The notes under the pieces are model-generated. The model ran no database searches and was not told where the DNA came from. It saw only the letters and a program-made list of their open reading frames with translations. Source: Sedimentibacter sp. zth1 (GTDB taxonomy: Bacteria > Bacillota > Clostridia > Tissierellales > Sedimentibacteraceae). Taken from it: a DNA stretch of 64,000 nucleotides. Shown one piece after another: positions 1 through 8,473 of the stretch. The translations under genes were made by a program, and so were the position numbers. The DNA lies in assembly GCF_017352195.1 (NCBI RefSeq), contig NZ_CP071445.1:806001-870000 (forward strand), in the 5' to 3' direction. Each line of letters starts with the position of its first letter. Within the stretch, counting starts at the first letter, position 1.

Positions 1-127
1 TATTCAAAGATTTAATAATAGTGTACTATTTACATTTTCACAAGTCAATATAAGTTTATATTTTAACTAATACATATAATTATCTCTTAATTATCTTAAA
101 CTAATATTAAACTATTATATTAAAAAA

Positions 128-149
128 AAAATCGCTTTTTAGCGATTTT
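128..149 (-). terminator. Intrinsic terminator of the rpmB-opposed operon
   Basis: A 9-bp perfect stem (AAAATCGCT/AGCGATTTT) with a TTTT loop lies just beyond the last gene of the asp23-to-coaD run and is followed on the minus strand by a T-run. It is the likely end of that transcript. Confidence 0.75.
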
Positions 150-156
150 TATATAA

Positions 157-600
157 TTACATATTTTTCAATTCATTTCTGTTATCTTCTACTACACTAT
201 GTAAATAAGATATATTTTCTTGTAATTTAGACAATAAATTATCACTGTATTCTACTGAATTTATTTTCATTTCATAAGCTTTATTTTCAGCTGATTTTAT
301 AATTTCTTCAGCTTTATCATATGCCATTTTTACAATTTCTGTATCGTCTAATAAACCATCTTGTTGATGTCTTGCTTTATCCAGCAATTGATCAGCTTCA
401 GTTTGTGCTTCTGATAAAATTCTTTGTCTTTCCTTAGCAACCCAGTTAGCTTGATTCAACTCATCTGGAAGTTTTAACCTAATTTCATTAATTATATCTA
501 ATATGTCTTCTTTTTCTACAATAATCTTATTTGATAATGGAAATTTAGAAGCCTCGTCTACTATGTCTTCTATTTTTTCTAAAAGAACTAAAATATCTAT
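157..600 (-). CDS. Coiled-coil 'ATPase-like' protein encoded next to coaD
   Basis: The product is a charged, helical protein of about 147 residues with heptad-like Ala/Glu/Lys patterning. It is similar in feel to an F0 subunit b stalk and matches the uncharacterised 'ATPase' family that often follows coaD in Clostridia. The first ordinary start in frame (TTG at 459) would remove a well-formed N-terminus (IDILVLLEKIEDIVDEAS...) that looks family-like. The frame is open upstream to an ATA codon at 600-598, which overlaps the coaD stop and sits about 7 nt after a GGAGGG ribosome binding site. I therefore infer an ATA start with translational coupling to coaD. The function is unknown. The frame is certain and the start is inferred. 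Confidence 0.75.
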   Translation of the reverse strand: MDILVLLEKIEDIVDEASKFPLSNKIIVEKEDILDIINEIRLKLPDELNQANWVAKERQRILSEAQTEADQLLDKARHQQDGLLDDTEIVKMAYDKAEEIIKSAENKAYEMKINSVEYSDNLLSKLQENISYLHSVVEDNRNELKNM

Positions 601-1082
601 TTTAACTCCCTCCCTATTTTATCTTTAAGTGCAATGGCTACATTTGGTGGAACTAAACTCGATATATCTCCTCCGAACATTGCTACTTCCTTTACAATAC
701 TTGAACTTATGAATGAGTAATCTGGTGAAGCTATCATGAAGAATGTTTCTAGTTCTGGATACATATGTTTATTTATAGACGCAACCATCAATTCATATTC
801 ATAATCAGAAACAGCCCTTAATCCTCTAACAATAAAATCTATTTGATTTTTCTTAGCATAATTAACGACCATATCTTCTGTTATATCAACTACAACATTA
901 TCTAAATCAGTTATTGCTTCTTTAATAAGCTTGCATCTTTCATTAGCTGTGAAAAAATGTTCTTTAGACTTATTATTAAAAACTGTTACAACCACACATT
1001 CAAATTTTCTAGAACATCTTCTTATTAAATCAAGGTGTCCATTAGTTATTGGATCAAAACTACCAGTATATAATACTTTCAT
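597..1082 (-). CDS. coaD: Phosphopantetheine adenylyltransferase
   Basis: This enzyme transfers AMP from ATP to 4'-phosphopantetheine, the penultimate step of cytoplasmic coenzyme A synthesis. The N-terminus carries the nucleotidyltransferase motif YTGSFDPITNGHLDLI. Further in are the family segments DFIVRGLRAVSDYEYE and the C-terminal SSSIVKEVA. The start chosen is the ATG at 1082, preceded by CGGAGGAG; an upstream in-frame start would add ten non-family residues. The length of 161 aa is usual. It begins 1 bp after the rsmD stop and overlaps the next gene, so it is part of one transcript. Confidence 0.95.
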   Translation of the reverse strand: MKVLYTGSFDPITNGHLDLIRRCSRKFECVVVTVFNNKSKEHFFTANERCKLIKEAITDLDNVVVDITEDMVVNYAKKNQIDFIVRGLRAVSDYEYELMVASINKHMYPELETFFMIASPDYSFISSSIVKEVAMFGGDISSLVPPNVAIALKDKIGRELK

Positions 1083-1083
1083 G

Positions 1084-1644
1084 CTACTCCTCCGAAAATT
1101 TAATAATACCAATTTTCGTTATGCCATATATTTTCTCTTTATATTCTAACACACTTGGTATACCATATTCAAACATTTTTTCTGTTTTTTCGCACTCAAT
1201 TATTAAAGTGCCGTTTTTATTTAAAATTTCATTGTTTAAAACTAAATCAATAACCTTTTGAGCACAATTTAGATGGTAAGGTGCATCTGCAAATATGTAA
1301 TCAAACTTAACATTACATCTAGTAAAATAGTTGATTGCTTTTTCGTAATCATTTATGTATACCATTGATTTATCTTCTAATTTACATAAAGCTATATTTT
1401 TTTTCACAAAACTTATACTTTTATGAGATATATCTGTAAAGTGACACTGTTTTGCACCTCTGCATAAAAATTCTATACCAACATTTCCTGTGCCTGCAAA
1501 TAAATCTAGCACAACGCTATCTTCATCAATATATCCTAACATATTAAAAATTGCTTCCTTGATTTTATCAGATGTTGGTCTAACTGACATATCCTTAGGT
1601 GCAAATAATTTTTTCCCTTTATTGTTTCCTGATATTACTCTCAC
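1084..1644 (-). CDS. rsmD: 16S rRNA (guanine966-N2)-methyltransferase
   Basis: RsmD methylates G966 of 16S rRNA on the assembled small subunit. The 186-aa protein begins MRVISGNNKGKKL and has the SAM-binding motif VLDLFAGTGNVGIEFLCRGA at about residues 45-64. The usual catalytic (D/N)PPY is read here as DAPYHLN, a mild deviation. It starts with GTG, with GAGGAA 8 nt upstream. It is followed at 1-bp distance by coaD, the common rsmD-coaD pairing in Firmicutes. Confidence 0.93.
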   Translation of the reverse strand: MRVISGNNKGKKLFAPKDMSVRPTSDKIKEAIFNMLGYIDEDSVVLDLFAGTGNVGIEFLCRGAKQCHFTDISHKSISFVKKNIALCKLEDKSMVYINDYEKAINYFTRCNVKFDYIFADAPYHLNCAQKVIDLVLNNEILNKNGTLIIECEKTEKMFEYGIPSVLEYKEKIYGITKIGIIKFSEE

Positions 1645-1669
1645 TTAGTCACTTCCTCAAAATTTATAT

Positions 1670-3724
1670 CTAGTTAAATACAATGTTTTCTTTATCAAAT
1701 AATTTTAATATTTTATCTTTTAACGCTTTGTACTCTTCACCAATTAATGATGGATTATGAGTTAATAGGTCTTTAGTTAGTAATTGTACGTTTTGAACAA
1801 TTTTGATATCTTGAATTAAATTCTCAATATTGTATTTTTCTACTCCATGTTGCCTTGAACCAAAGAAATCACCCGGTCCTCTAATTTTTAAATCTTCTTC
1901 AGCTATTAAAAACCCATTGTTGGTATCTTGTAATACCTGCATTCTTGCTTTAGAATGTTTCGATTTACTTTCATTTACAAGTATACAAAAAGACTGATAT
2001 TGGCCTCTACCTACACGCCCTCTTAATTGGTGAAGCTGCGCAAGCCCAAATCTTTCAGCATTCAAAATTAACATTACAACTGAATTAGGAACATCTACAC
2101 CAACTTCTATAACCGTAGTTGAAACCAAAACATTTATTTCTCCATTATAGAATTTATCCATTATTTCATCTTTTTCTTTATTAGTCATTTTACCATGTAG
2201 TAATCCAAGATTAAATTCCTTGAAATAATCATTTTTTAATTTTTCATATATTTCAGAAGCAGAATCTAGTTCCATAGTTTCTGATTCTTCAATTAGTGGA
2301 GCTACAATATATGCTTGCCTACCTTCATAGATTCTCTTTTTAATAAATTCATACGCTTCTTCTTTATCATTCCCTTTTATAACTTTTGTTATAATTTGTT
2401 GTCTGTTTGGTGGCATTTCATCAATGATAGAAATATCTAAATCCCCATATATCATCAATGCCAGCGTTCTCGGAATAGGTGTAGCTGTCATAACAAGTAT
2501 ATCTGGATTTTTTCCCTTGTTAGAAAGCATTGCTCTTTGCCTAACACCAAATCTATGCTGCTCATCAGTTATTGCCAATCCAATATTATTGAATTCTACA
2601 TTTTTTTCTATTAATGCATGTGTACCTATCAAAATATCAATTTCATTATTCTTAACCATTCTAAGAATCTCAGTCTTTTTCTTTTTAGTAGTTGAACCAG
2701 ATAAAAATTCCACTTTTAAGCTAATTCCACTTTTATCTAAATATTCTTTGATAGTTTGATAGTGTTGCATAGCTAAAATTTCAGTAGGCGCCATCATAGA
2801 TGCTTGATATCCTGATGAAACAGAAATAAGCATAGCAATTATAGCTACAATTGTTTTACCAGATCCAACATCACCTTGTATAAGCCTATTCATAGGTTTA
2901 TTTGATTGCATATCTAATTTTATTTCATCAACAACTCTAAGTTGGGCATTGGTTAACTTAAAAGGTAAATTAGAAAACAATTTATCAGACAAAGAAGTAT
3001 TTGTTTGTACTATTCCTTCACCACTCAGATTAAGTTTGCTTTTTATGCTTAACAAACCTATTTCCAACACTAACAACTTTTCAAAAGCTATTGTTTTTTT
3101 TGCCAAAGTATATTTTTTACCATCCGGTGGGAAATGTAAATACCTAATCGCATCTTTTTTATTTAACAAATTATATTTATCAATTATTTCATTTGGTAAT
3201 ATATTTTCTATATAAGCACTATAATCTCGCATACATTGCATAATTAGTTTTGTAAGCTCATTATTAGTCAATGAATTAGTTAATGCATAAATGGGCATAA
3301 TTCTGCCTGATTTTACGCTTTCATTTACATTCTCAATATCCGGATTAATCATTTCAATATTACTACCAATTCTTTTGCATTTTCCGAACAAATAAAAATA
3401 CTGGTTAAGAATAAGCTTATCAAACAAAAAATCTTGATTAAAAAACGTTATAGTAATATAGCTTGTATCATCACTAGCTATAACCTTAATAATGGACATT
3501 TTTTTGTTAACTTTCCTGATAGTTGGTGGTTTTAAAATTTTTACCCTCAATAAAACCTTAATATCATTTTCAACATCAATTATATTGGATATTTTTCGTC
3601 TATCCTCATATTTCGTTGGAAAATAATTCAATAAATCTTCTACTGTGTAAATATCAAGCCTATTTAATTTTAAAGCTCTTTTGGGACCTACTCCCTTTAA
3701 ATACTTAACATTAGTATTAATCAT
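1670..3724 (-). CDS. recG: ATP-dependent DNA helicase RecG
   Basis: RecG is the branch-migrating helicase that remodels stalled forks and Holliday junctions. The 684-aa product has the N-terminal wedge/OB region (LKGVGPKRALKLNRL, YFPTKYEDRR). Helicase motifs follow: Walker A GDVGSGKT, DEQHRFGVRQR, TATPIPRT, VSTTVIEVGVDVPN and QLRGRVGRG. The start at 3724 has ATGGAG six bases upstream; an upstream in-frame start would add six residues. It lies between fakA-like and rsmD in the same direction, a common Firmicute order. Confidence 0.96.
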   Translation of the reverse strand: MINTNVKYLKGVGPKRALKLNRLDIYTVEDLLNYFPTKYEDRRKISNIIDVENDIKVLLRVKILKPPTIRKVNKKMSIIKVIASDDTSYITITFFNQDFLFDKLILNQYFYLFGKCKRIGSNIEMINPDIENVNESVKSGRIMPIYALTNSLTNNELTKLIMQCMRDYSAYIENILPNEIIDKYNLLNKKDAIRYLHFPPDGKKYTLAKKTIAFEKLLVLEIGLLSIKSKLNLSGEGIVQTNTSLSDKLFSNLPFKLTNAQLRVVDEIKLDMQSNKPMNRLIQGDVGSGKTIVAIIAMLISVSSGYQASMMAPTEILAMQHYQTIKEYLDKSGISLKVEFLSGSTTKKKKTEILRMVKNNEIDILIGTHALIEKNVEFNNIGLAITDEQHRFGVRQRAMLSNKGKNPDILVMTATPIPRTLALMIYGDLDISIIDEMPPNRQQIITKVIKGNDKEEAYEFIKKRIYEGRQAYIVAPLIEESETMELDSASEIYEKLKNDYFKEFNLGLLHGKMTNKEKDEIMDKFYNGEINVLVSTTVIEVGVDVPNSVVMLILNAERFGLAQLHQLRGRVGRGQYQSFCILVNESKSKHSKARMQVLQDTNNGFLIAEEDLKIRGPGDFFGSRQHGVEKYNIENLIQDIKIVQNVQLLTKDLLTHNPSLIGEEYKALKDKILKLFDKENIVFN

Positions 3725-3788
3725 AACTAACTCCATCAACATATTGCAAAAATGCCAAATAAATCAAGCATTTAGCAATATATAAATT

Positions 3789-5408
3789 TTATTCAACAGC
3801 TATAATGTAATAATATAGCGGTTGACCACCATACACAATTTCAACATCACAGAAATCAATAATTTCTTCAACTTTACATTTTAAAGATTTAGCCTCTTCT
3901 TCTTTTAACGTATCACCATAGAAAATTGTTACAAGAAAATTATCATCTGAAACCATCTTCTTAATAAGTTCAAGAGTTTGTTCTTCAATATTAGCTCCAT
4001 GGTTTACTATATTTTTATCAAACAATGCTATTATGTCATCTTTTTTTATATCAAAACCATTCATAGATGTATCTCTAACCGCATATGTTACTTGACCAGT
4101 TTTAACATTTTTAATTGCCTCTTCCATTTCTTTCACATTATCTTCTATATTTGATTCCTCATTAAAAGCAAGCATAGCACTTATACCTTGAGGTATTGTT
4201 TTAGTAGGTATAACATGTAAATCTTTTTCAGATAAATCTTTTGCTTGTTGTGCAGCCAAAATTATATTACTATTGTTTGGCAATATAATTATATGCTCAG
4301 CATTTAATTTATTAACTGCTTCAATTATATCTTCAGTACTTGGATTCATTGTTTGACCACCTGATATAAAGTAGTCAACATTCAAGTCATAGAACACCTT
4401 TTGAATTCCTTCACCAAATCCTATTGAAATAAAAGCAAATTTTTTCTTTTCTTTGCTAACAACTGGTGCTTCTTTAATTTTTGCTCTAAATTGCTCTTTC
4501 ATATTTTCTATCTTAATATTCATAATTTCACCAAATCTAACAGCTTTGCTAAGTATTAGACCCGGGTTATTAGTATGAATATGTGTTTTTATAATACCAT
4601 CTACTCCAACACAAACTATTGAGTCACCTTTATCCATGATAAATGGCAAAAATTCTTCATGACTTATTTTAGCATCTTTTATCATAAATTCTGTACAATA
4701 AGTAAATAAAATTTCATCTTCACTACCAAACTCAGATACTTCGGCTTGAGTTTCAACCACTTCGTTAGTGTTTTGTTGCTTCACTATTTCTACTCCTTTA
4801 AGAGCAGCTAATGCACCTTCTAATAAACATACTAAACCTTTACCACCTGCATCAACAACTTCCGCTTGCTTTAATACTGGTAGCAAATCTGGAGTTTTAT
4901 CCAAAGTTATTTTAGCTTGTTTAATTAATTCTTCTAAGAATAGTATCATATCTGAATACTGATCACATATTTCTACTGCTTTTTCAGCAGTTTCTCTTGC
5001 TACAGTAAGTATTGTACCTTCAATTGGCTTCATAACAGCTTTATACGCTGTATCTGATGCATTTTTAAAAGCACTTGCAACAATGCAAGGAGTCAATTGA
5101 TTAACATTATTAACACCTTTAGCAAAACCTCTGAATAATTGAGATAATATTACCCCAGAGTTACCACGAGCTCCCATCAAAGAGCCTTTTGCAGATGCAT
5201 CAGCTAAATTTTGAATACTACTTTCTGTAAGATTATTTATCTCTTTAACAGCAGATTGAACTGTCAAATTCATATTTGTACCTGTATCACCATCTGGAAC
5301 AGGAAAAACATTTAGCGAATCTACTAATCCTCTATTGTTTTCAAGATTAGTCGCCCCTCCTAAAATCATCTTTTTTAACATAACATTATCTATATAATTA
5401 ATTACCAT
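3789..5408 (-). CDS. fakA: DAK2/DegV-type fatty acid kinase catalytic subunit (FakA-like)
   Basis: The 539-aa protein opens with a DhaL/DAK2 domain carrying NVFPVPDGDTGTNM, whose aspartates bind Mg-ATP, and GARGNSGVILSQ. A middle and a C-terminal DegV-like region (TYCTEFMI, GDSIVCVG, HIHTNNPG, YYGGQP-type end) follow. This is the layout of FakA, which phosphorylates fatty acids presented by FakB proteins. Here it lies 14 bp downstream of an asp23 gene and upstream of recG, the usual neighbourhood. No fakB gene is in the window. Confidence 0.88.
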   Translation of the reverse strand: MVINYIDNVMLKKMILGGATNLENNRGLVDSLNVFPVPDGDTGTNMNLTVQSAVKEINNLTESSIQNLADASAKGSLMGARGNSGVILSQLFRGFAKGVNNVNQLTPCIVASAFKNASDTAYKAVMKPIEGTILTVARETAEKAVEICDQYSDMILFLEELIKQAKITLDKTPDLLPVLKQAEVVDAGGKGLVCLLEGALAALKGVEIVKQQNTNEVVETQAEVSEFGSEDEILFTYCTEFMIKDAKISHEEFLPFIMDKGDSIVCVGVDGIIKTHIHTNNPGLILSKAVRFGEIMNIKIENMKEQFRAKIKEAPVVSKEKKKFAFISIGFGEGIQKVFYDLNVDYFISGGQTMNPSTEDIIEAVNKLNAEHIIILPNNSNIILAAQQAKDLSEKDLHVIPTKTIPQGISAMLAFNEESNIEDNVKEMEEAIKNVKTGQVTYAVRDTSMNGFDIKKDDIIALFDKNIVNHGANIEEQTLELIKKMVSDDNFLVTIFYGDTLKEEEAKSLKCKVEEIIDFCDVEIVYGGQPLYYYIIAVE

Positions 5409-5422
5409 TATAGCCTCCCAAA

Positions 5423-5779
5423 CTATTTTTGAACCCTTACACCTTGAACAAAAATATTTACTTTACTTACATCTACTCCCACTAAAGATTCAACATTATA
5501 TTTAACTTTTGATATAATATTTTCAGCTACAACTGATATTTTTACACCAAATTGTAATACGATATATAAATCTATAGCAATTTTATCATTTTCTGAATCT
5601 ACTTTTATTCCTTTAGATAATTGATCCTTTTTTAAAAGTTCAAAGAAGCCTTCTGTAGCATTCTTAGTTGCCATTCCCACTATTCCATAGCACTCCATAG
5701 CAGCCATTCCCGCAATACTCGCAATAACTTGATCGTCTATTGATATATTACCCAATTCATTAGTAATTTGTAATGACAT
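5423..5779 (-). CDS. Asp23/Gls24 family envelope protein
   Basis: The 118-aa protein has the Asp23 hallmarks: an N-terminal LGNISIDDQVIASIAGMAAMECYGIVGM, a central VKISVVAENIISKVKYNVE, and a C-terminal VNIFVQGVRV. Family members are small proteins linked to alkaline or envelope stress. The copy paired with fakA and transcribed away from rpmB is the YloU type. It is the first gene of the leftward operon running to coaD and has an AGGAGG ribosome binding site. Confidence 0.9.
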   Translation of the reverse strand: MSLQITNELGNISIDDQVIASIAGMAAMECYGIVGMATKNATEGFFELLKKDQLSKGIKVDSENDKIAIDLYIVLQFGVKISVVAENIISKVKYNVESLVGVDVSKVNIFVQGVRVQK

Positions 5780-5976
5780 ATTTAGTACCTCCTATTTATA
5801 TTAATTTTATTTTTTACAATTTTATGTCTTTTATCATTATATCATAAAAAAATAATTATGAAAATATTATATAAAATTAAATTACTTATTGCAATATATA
5901 TATTTTAATGTTAAAATAAAAAAGCTTGATTTAATACAATACTAATTTACATAAATTTATATATAATTTAAAATTA

Positions 5977-6005
5977 TTGATTTTTAATGGGAATTAGTAT
6001 AAAAT
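5977..6005 (+). promoter_or_regulatory. Likely rpmB promoter
   Basis: TTGATT (5977-5982), 17 bp, then TAAAAT (6000-6005) fits a housekeeping promoter for rpmB, 44 bp before its start codon. The wider 5780-6048 gap is a divergent, very AT-rich promoter region shared with the leftward asp23 operon. Confidence 0.4.
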
Positions 6006-6048
6006 AATATTATTATAATAACTTTGCTTAAATAGGAGGTGTGAAAAC

Positions 6049-6240
6049 ATGGCAAAATTCTGTGAAATCTGCGGAAAAGGAAAAATGTCAGGTCATACTG
6101 TAACTTTCTCAGACAAAAAAATAAATAGAACTTGGAAACCAAACGTAAGAAAGATTACTGTTATTGAGAACGGAGTATCTAAGAAAAAATATGTTTGTAC
6201 AAGATGCATGAGATCAGGTAACGTTGTTCGTGCTATATAA
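6049..6240 (+). CDS. rpmB: 50S ribosomal protein L28
   Basis: The 63-aa product begins MAKFCEICGKG and has CTRCMRSG near its end, giving the four-cysteine zinc-binding form of L28, together with the family core NRTWKPNVRK. It is a large-subunit ribosomal protein. AGGAGGTG lies just upstream of the ATG. It is monocistronic and divergent from asp23, with its own terminator. Confidence 0.97.
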   Translation: MAKFCEICGKGKMSGHTVTFSDKKINRTWKPNVRKITVIENGVSKKKYVCTRCMRSGNVVRAI

Positions 6241-6250
6241 TTAATTTTTC

Positions 6251-6278
6251 AATAATGGCCTTGGCCATTATTTTTTTA
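6251..6278 (+). terminator. rpmB intrinsic terminator
   Basis: The inverted repeat AATGGCC-TT-GGCCATT is followed immediately by seven T residues, 10 bp after the rpmB stop codon. Confidence 0.85.
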
Positions 6279-6293
6279 TAAAAAATTAGTGAT

Positions 6294-6473
6294 TTAAAAT
6301 AATTTTACTAATGTACAACCTAAAGCTATCAATAAAATGCCTAGAATAAACAACCAAATTCTTAAAGGTAAAATTTGTACAACAATAATTGCACCTATTA
6401 CTGCCACCATTATCCCTAATATACTTGTAAAGCGAAATCTACAGCATCCTTTTTTATATCCAAAAAAACCCAT
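6294..6473 (-). CDS. Small membrane protein, 59 aa
   Basis: This short frame (start MGFFGYKKGCCRFRF) encodes a basic, cysteine-containing N-terminus and two closely spaced hydrophobic segments (about residues 17-33 and 39-54, split by LPLR), so it is probably a two-helix hairpin in the membrane. GGAG stands 9 nt before the ATG. It converges on rpmB. I do not recognise the family. A real but uncharacterised small gene is the best reading. Confidence 0.6.
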   Translation of the reverse strand: MGFFGYKKGCCRFRFTSILGIMVAVIGAIIVVQILPLRIWLFILGILLIALGCTLVKLF

Positions 6474-6574
6474 ATAGTCATTCTCCTCATATAATTTTTA
6501 ATTCATTAATATAAAATATATAATATATAGTATTCAAAATTATACAAATAATGCTTATCTATATAATAATAATA

Positions 6575-6614
6575 AGAAAAACCGTTTACAAAGTAAAAAT
6601 ACTCTATTAACGGT
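6575..6614 (-). terminator. Terminator after the 6.7-kb GNAT gene
   Basis: ACCGTT (6581-6586) pairs with AACGGT (6609-6614) around an inner stem. The minus strand then reads TTTTTCTT. It lies about 80 bp downstream of the acetyltransferase gene. Confidence 0.6.
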
Positions 6615-6696
6615 CTATAATTTTACATTTTTAACAAACACTTATTGAATGAGATTGTAGTAGACTAATAATTTTTCAAAATCAATCTCGCAAAAA

Positions 6697-7128
6697 TTAT
6701 AATTTCTTTTTATACTGATAAGAACATATATTATTTGGGAAACAATCTAATACTGAATACAACTCATACCCTTGGCGTTTATAGAAATTAGGAGCTTGAA
6801 ATGAAAATGTGCTTGTAATTGAATAAATACAACCCGCTTCCTTGCCAAGCCTTTCTGCTTCATTCATTAATCTATATCCAATTCCTTTTCCTCGATATGC
6901 TTCAGCAACCCAAAGAACATTAATGTCCAAACACTCTAAGTACGTTTCACACATGATACCACCAATCACGTTACCATCTTTGTCACGACAAACCAAATTA
7001 ACATTAACACCTGGCTTTAAAAGCAACCCTTCGGTTGCGTCAATATTATATTGCAAAAGCCCATGTTTGCACACAATTTCCTTCAATTCTTCATCAGTAC
7101 ATTTATGGTCAATATATTCTAAAAACAT
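6697..7128 (-). CDS. GNAT family N-acetyltransferase
   Basis: A 143-aa protein with the GNAT core: DINVLWVAEAYRGKGIGYRLMNEAE provides the acetyl-CoA pyrophosphate loop (RGKGIG), followed by the C-terminal NFYKRQGYEL strand-helix. The substrate cannot be read from sequence. It follows the YgjP-like gene by 15 bp in the same direction, so it is probably co-transcribed with it. Confidence 0.88.
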   Translation of the reverse strand: MFLEYIDHKCTDEELKEIVCKHGLLQYNIDATEGLLLKPGVNVNLVCRDKDGNVIGGIMCETYLECLDINVLWVAEAYRGKGIGYRLMNEAERLGKEAGCIYSITSTFSFQAPNFYKRQGYELYSVLDCFPNNICSYQYKKKL

Positions 7129-7143
7129 TTTTATAATCCTCCC

Positions 7144-7674
7144 TTAATGAATATTTATCATTTTAATTCTTTCTTTATAATCCGGCATATACTTTTCTAT
7201 TTCTTTATAAAAAATTTTGCTATGGTTTTTTATTTTAATATGAGCTAATTCATGCACTACAACGTAATCAATAAATTCATTAGGCATATTAGCTAATCTA
7301 TATGAAAAACAAAGACTATTTTTGTAGCTACAGCTACCCCACCTTGTTTTTGCAGATGTTATTTTAATACCAGTTGGATTTACATTCATCATTTTACTGA
7401 AATACTCAACTTTTTTTGGTATGATTTTTTTAGCTAAAAGCTTTAATTTCAGTATTTCTTCAGTTGTTAATTCTTTGAAGTCATTTTTTGAAATTTTGTT
7501 TTTCATTATTACTAAGTGTTTTTCAATCCATTTATTATTTTTAAGCACAAATTTTTCTATATCCATTGTAGACATTATAATTGGTGCTCTAACAATAATT
7601 TCAAGACTTTTATTGATAGATAACTCTATAGTTTTTCTATTTGAACGTATTAGTGTGTAATCATATTTTTGCAT
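7144..7674 (-). CDS. YgjP/DUF45-type M48-like metallopeptidase
   Basis: The 176-aa protein has WGSCSYKNSLCFSYRLANMP followed by the zinc motif VVHELAHIKIKNHSKIF (HExxH as HELAH). This is the WLM/YgjP-like arrangement, with a short helix-rich N-terminus. Family members are presumed zinc peptidases of unclear substrate. No signal peptide is seen, so it is cytoplasmic. It precedes the GNAT gene in one transcription unit. Confidence 0.85.
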   Translation of the reverse strand: MQKYDYTLIRSNRKTIELSINKSLEIIVRAPIIMSTMDIEKFVLKNNKWIEKHLVIMKNKISKNDFKELTTEEILKLKLLAKKIIPKKVEYFSKMMNVNPTGIKITSAKTRWGSCSYKNSLCFSYRLANMPNEFIDYVVVHELAHIKIKNHSKIFYKEIEKYMPDYKERIKMINIH

Positions 7675-7723
7675 TAATGTGCACCTCTAAGTAACATTTT
7701 ATAGTATTATTGCTTAATAGCTA

Positions 7724-8464
7724 TTATCTTCCCATTTCATTATTAGCGAATAATATAATTGATGATGCAACTATACCTGCTGTTTCAGTTCTTAAAATTC
7801 TCTTACCAAGAGTTACAATATCTGCTCCGATCTCTTGAAGCTTAGCTATCTCATTTTCATCAAATCCGCCTTCAGGACCTATTATAATGTAATATTTGTC
7901 TTTTCCTGATGTTAATGCTTCTTTTAACGTCTTATTACCTTCTAACTCATATGGAACTATAATTTGAGCATTCTCGTCCTTTATTTTAGCAATTAATTCT
8001 TTCAAAGTCATAACATCAAATACATTAGGAACTATATTTCTTTTACTTTGTTTGGAAGATTCATGCGCTACCTTTCTCCATCTTTCTAGTTTCTTTAATT
8101 CTCTAGATTTATCATTTAATTTCACAACACATCTCTCAGTAATTAAGGGAATAAAGCTTTTTACACCAACCTCTACATTTTGCTGTATGATATCTTCCAT
8201 CTTAGCTTGTTTAGGCAAGCCCTGTACTAAAGTAATATGAATATTTGATTCATTATTTATATCTGTTTTATGATTAAATTTACATACAATTTCGTCATTA
8301 ATAAAATCCAATATATTATAAACATATTCAGCTTCTTCTGTAACAATGGCAACCTCTTGACCAATTTCAGCACGCAAAGTATTTTTAAGATGTTTTGCAT
8401 CAGTACCTTTTATATTAACTATCTGATTAATTATTTTGCTTTCATTAGTAAAATATCTAAACAT
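7724..8464 (-). CDS. rsmE: 16S rRNA (uracil1498-N3)-methyltransferase
   Basis: RsmE methylates U1498 in 16S rRNA and is a SPOUT-fold enzyme. The 246-aa product shows the knotted SAM site as IIGPEGGFDENE and ILRTETAG, plus the middle segment RWRKVAHESSKQSKR. It lies 9 bp after prmA, the usual prmA-rsmE pair. Confidence 0.95.
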   Translation of the reverse strand: MFRYFTNESKIINQIVNIKGTDAKHLKNTLRAEIGQEVAIVTEEAEYVYNILDFINDEIVCKFNHKTDINNESNIHITLVQGLPKQAKMEDIIQQNVEVGVKSFIPLITERCVVKLNDKSRELKKLERWRKVAHESSKQSKRNIVPNVFDVMTLKELIAKIKDENAQIIVPYELEGNKTLKEALTSGKDKYYIIIGPEGGFDENEIAKLQEIGADIVTLGKRILRTETAGIVASSIILFANNEMGR

Positions 8465-8473
8465 TTTTCACCT

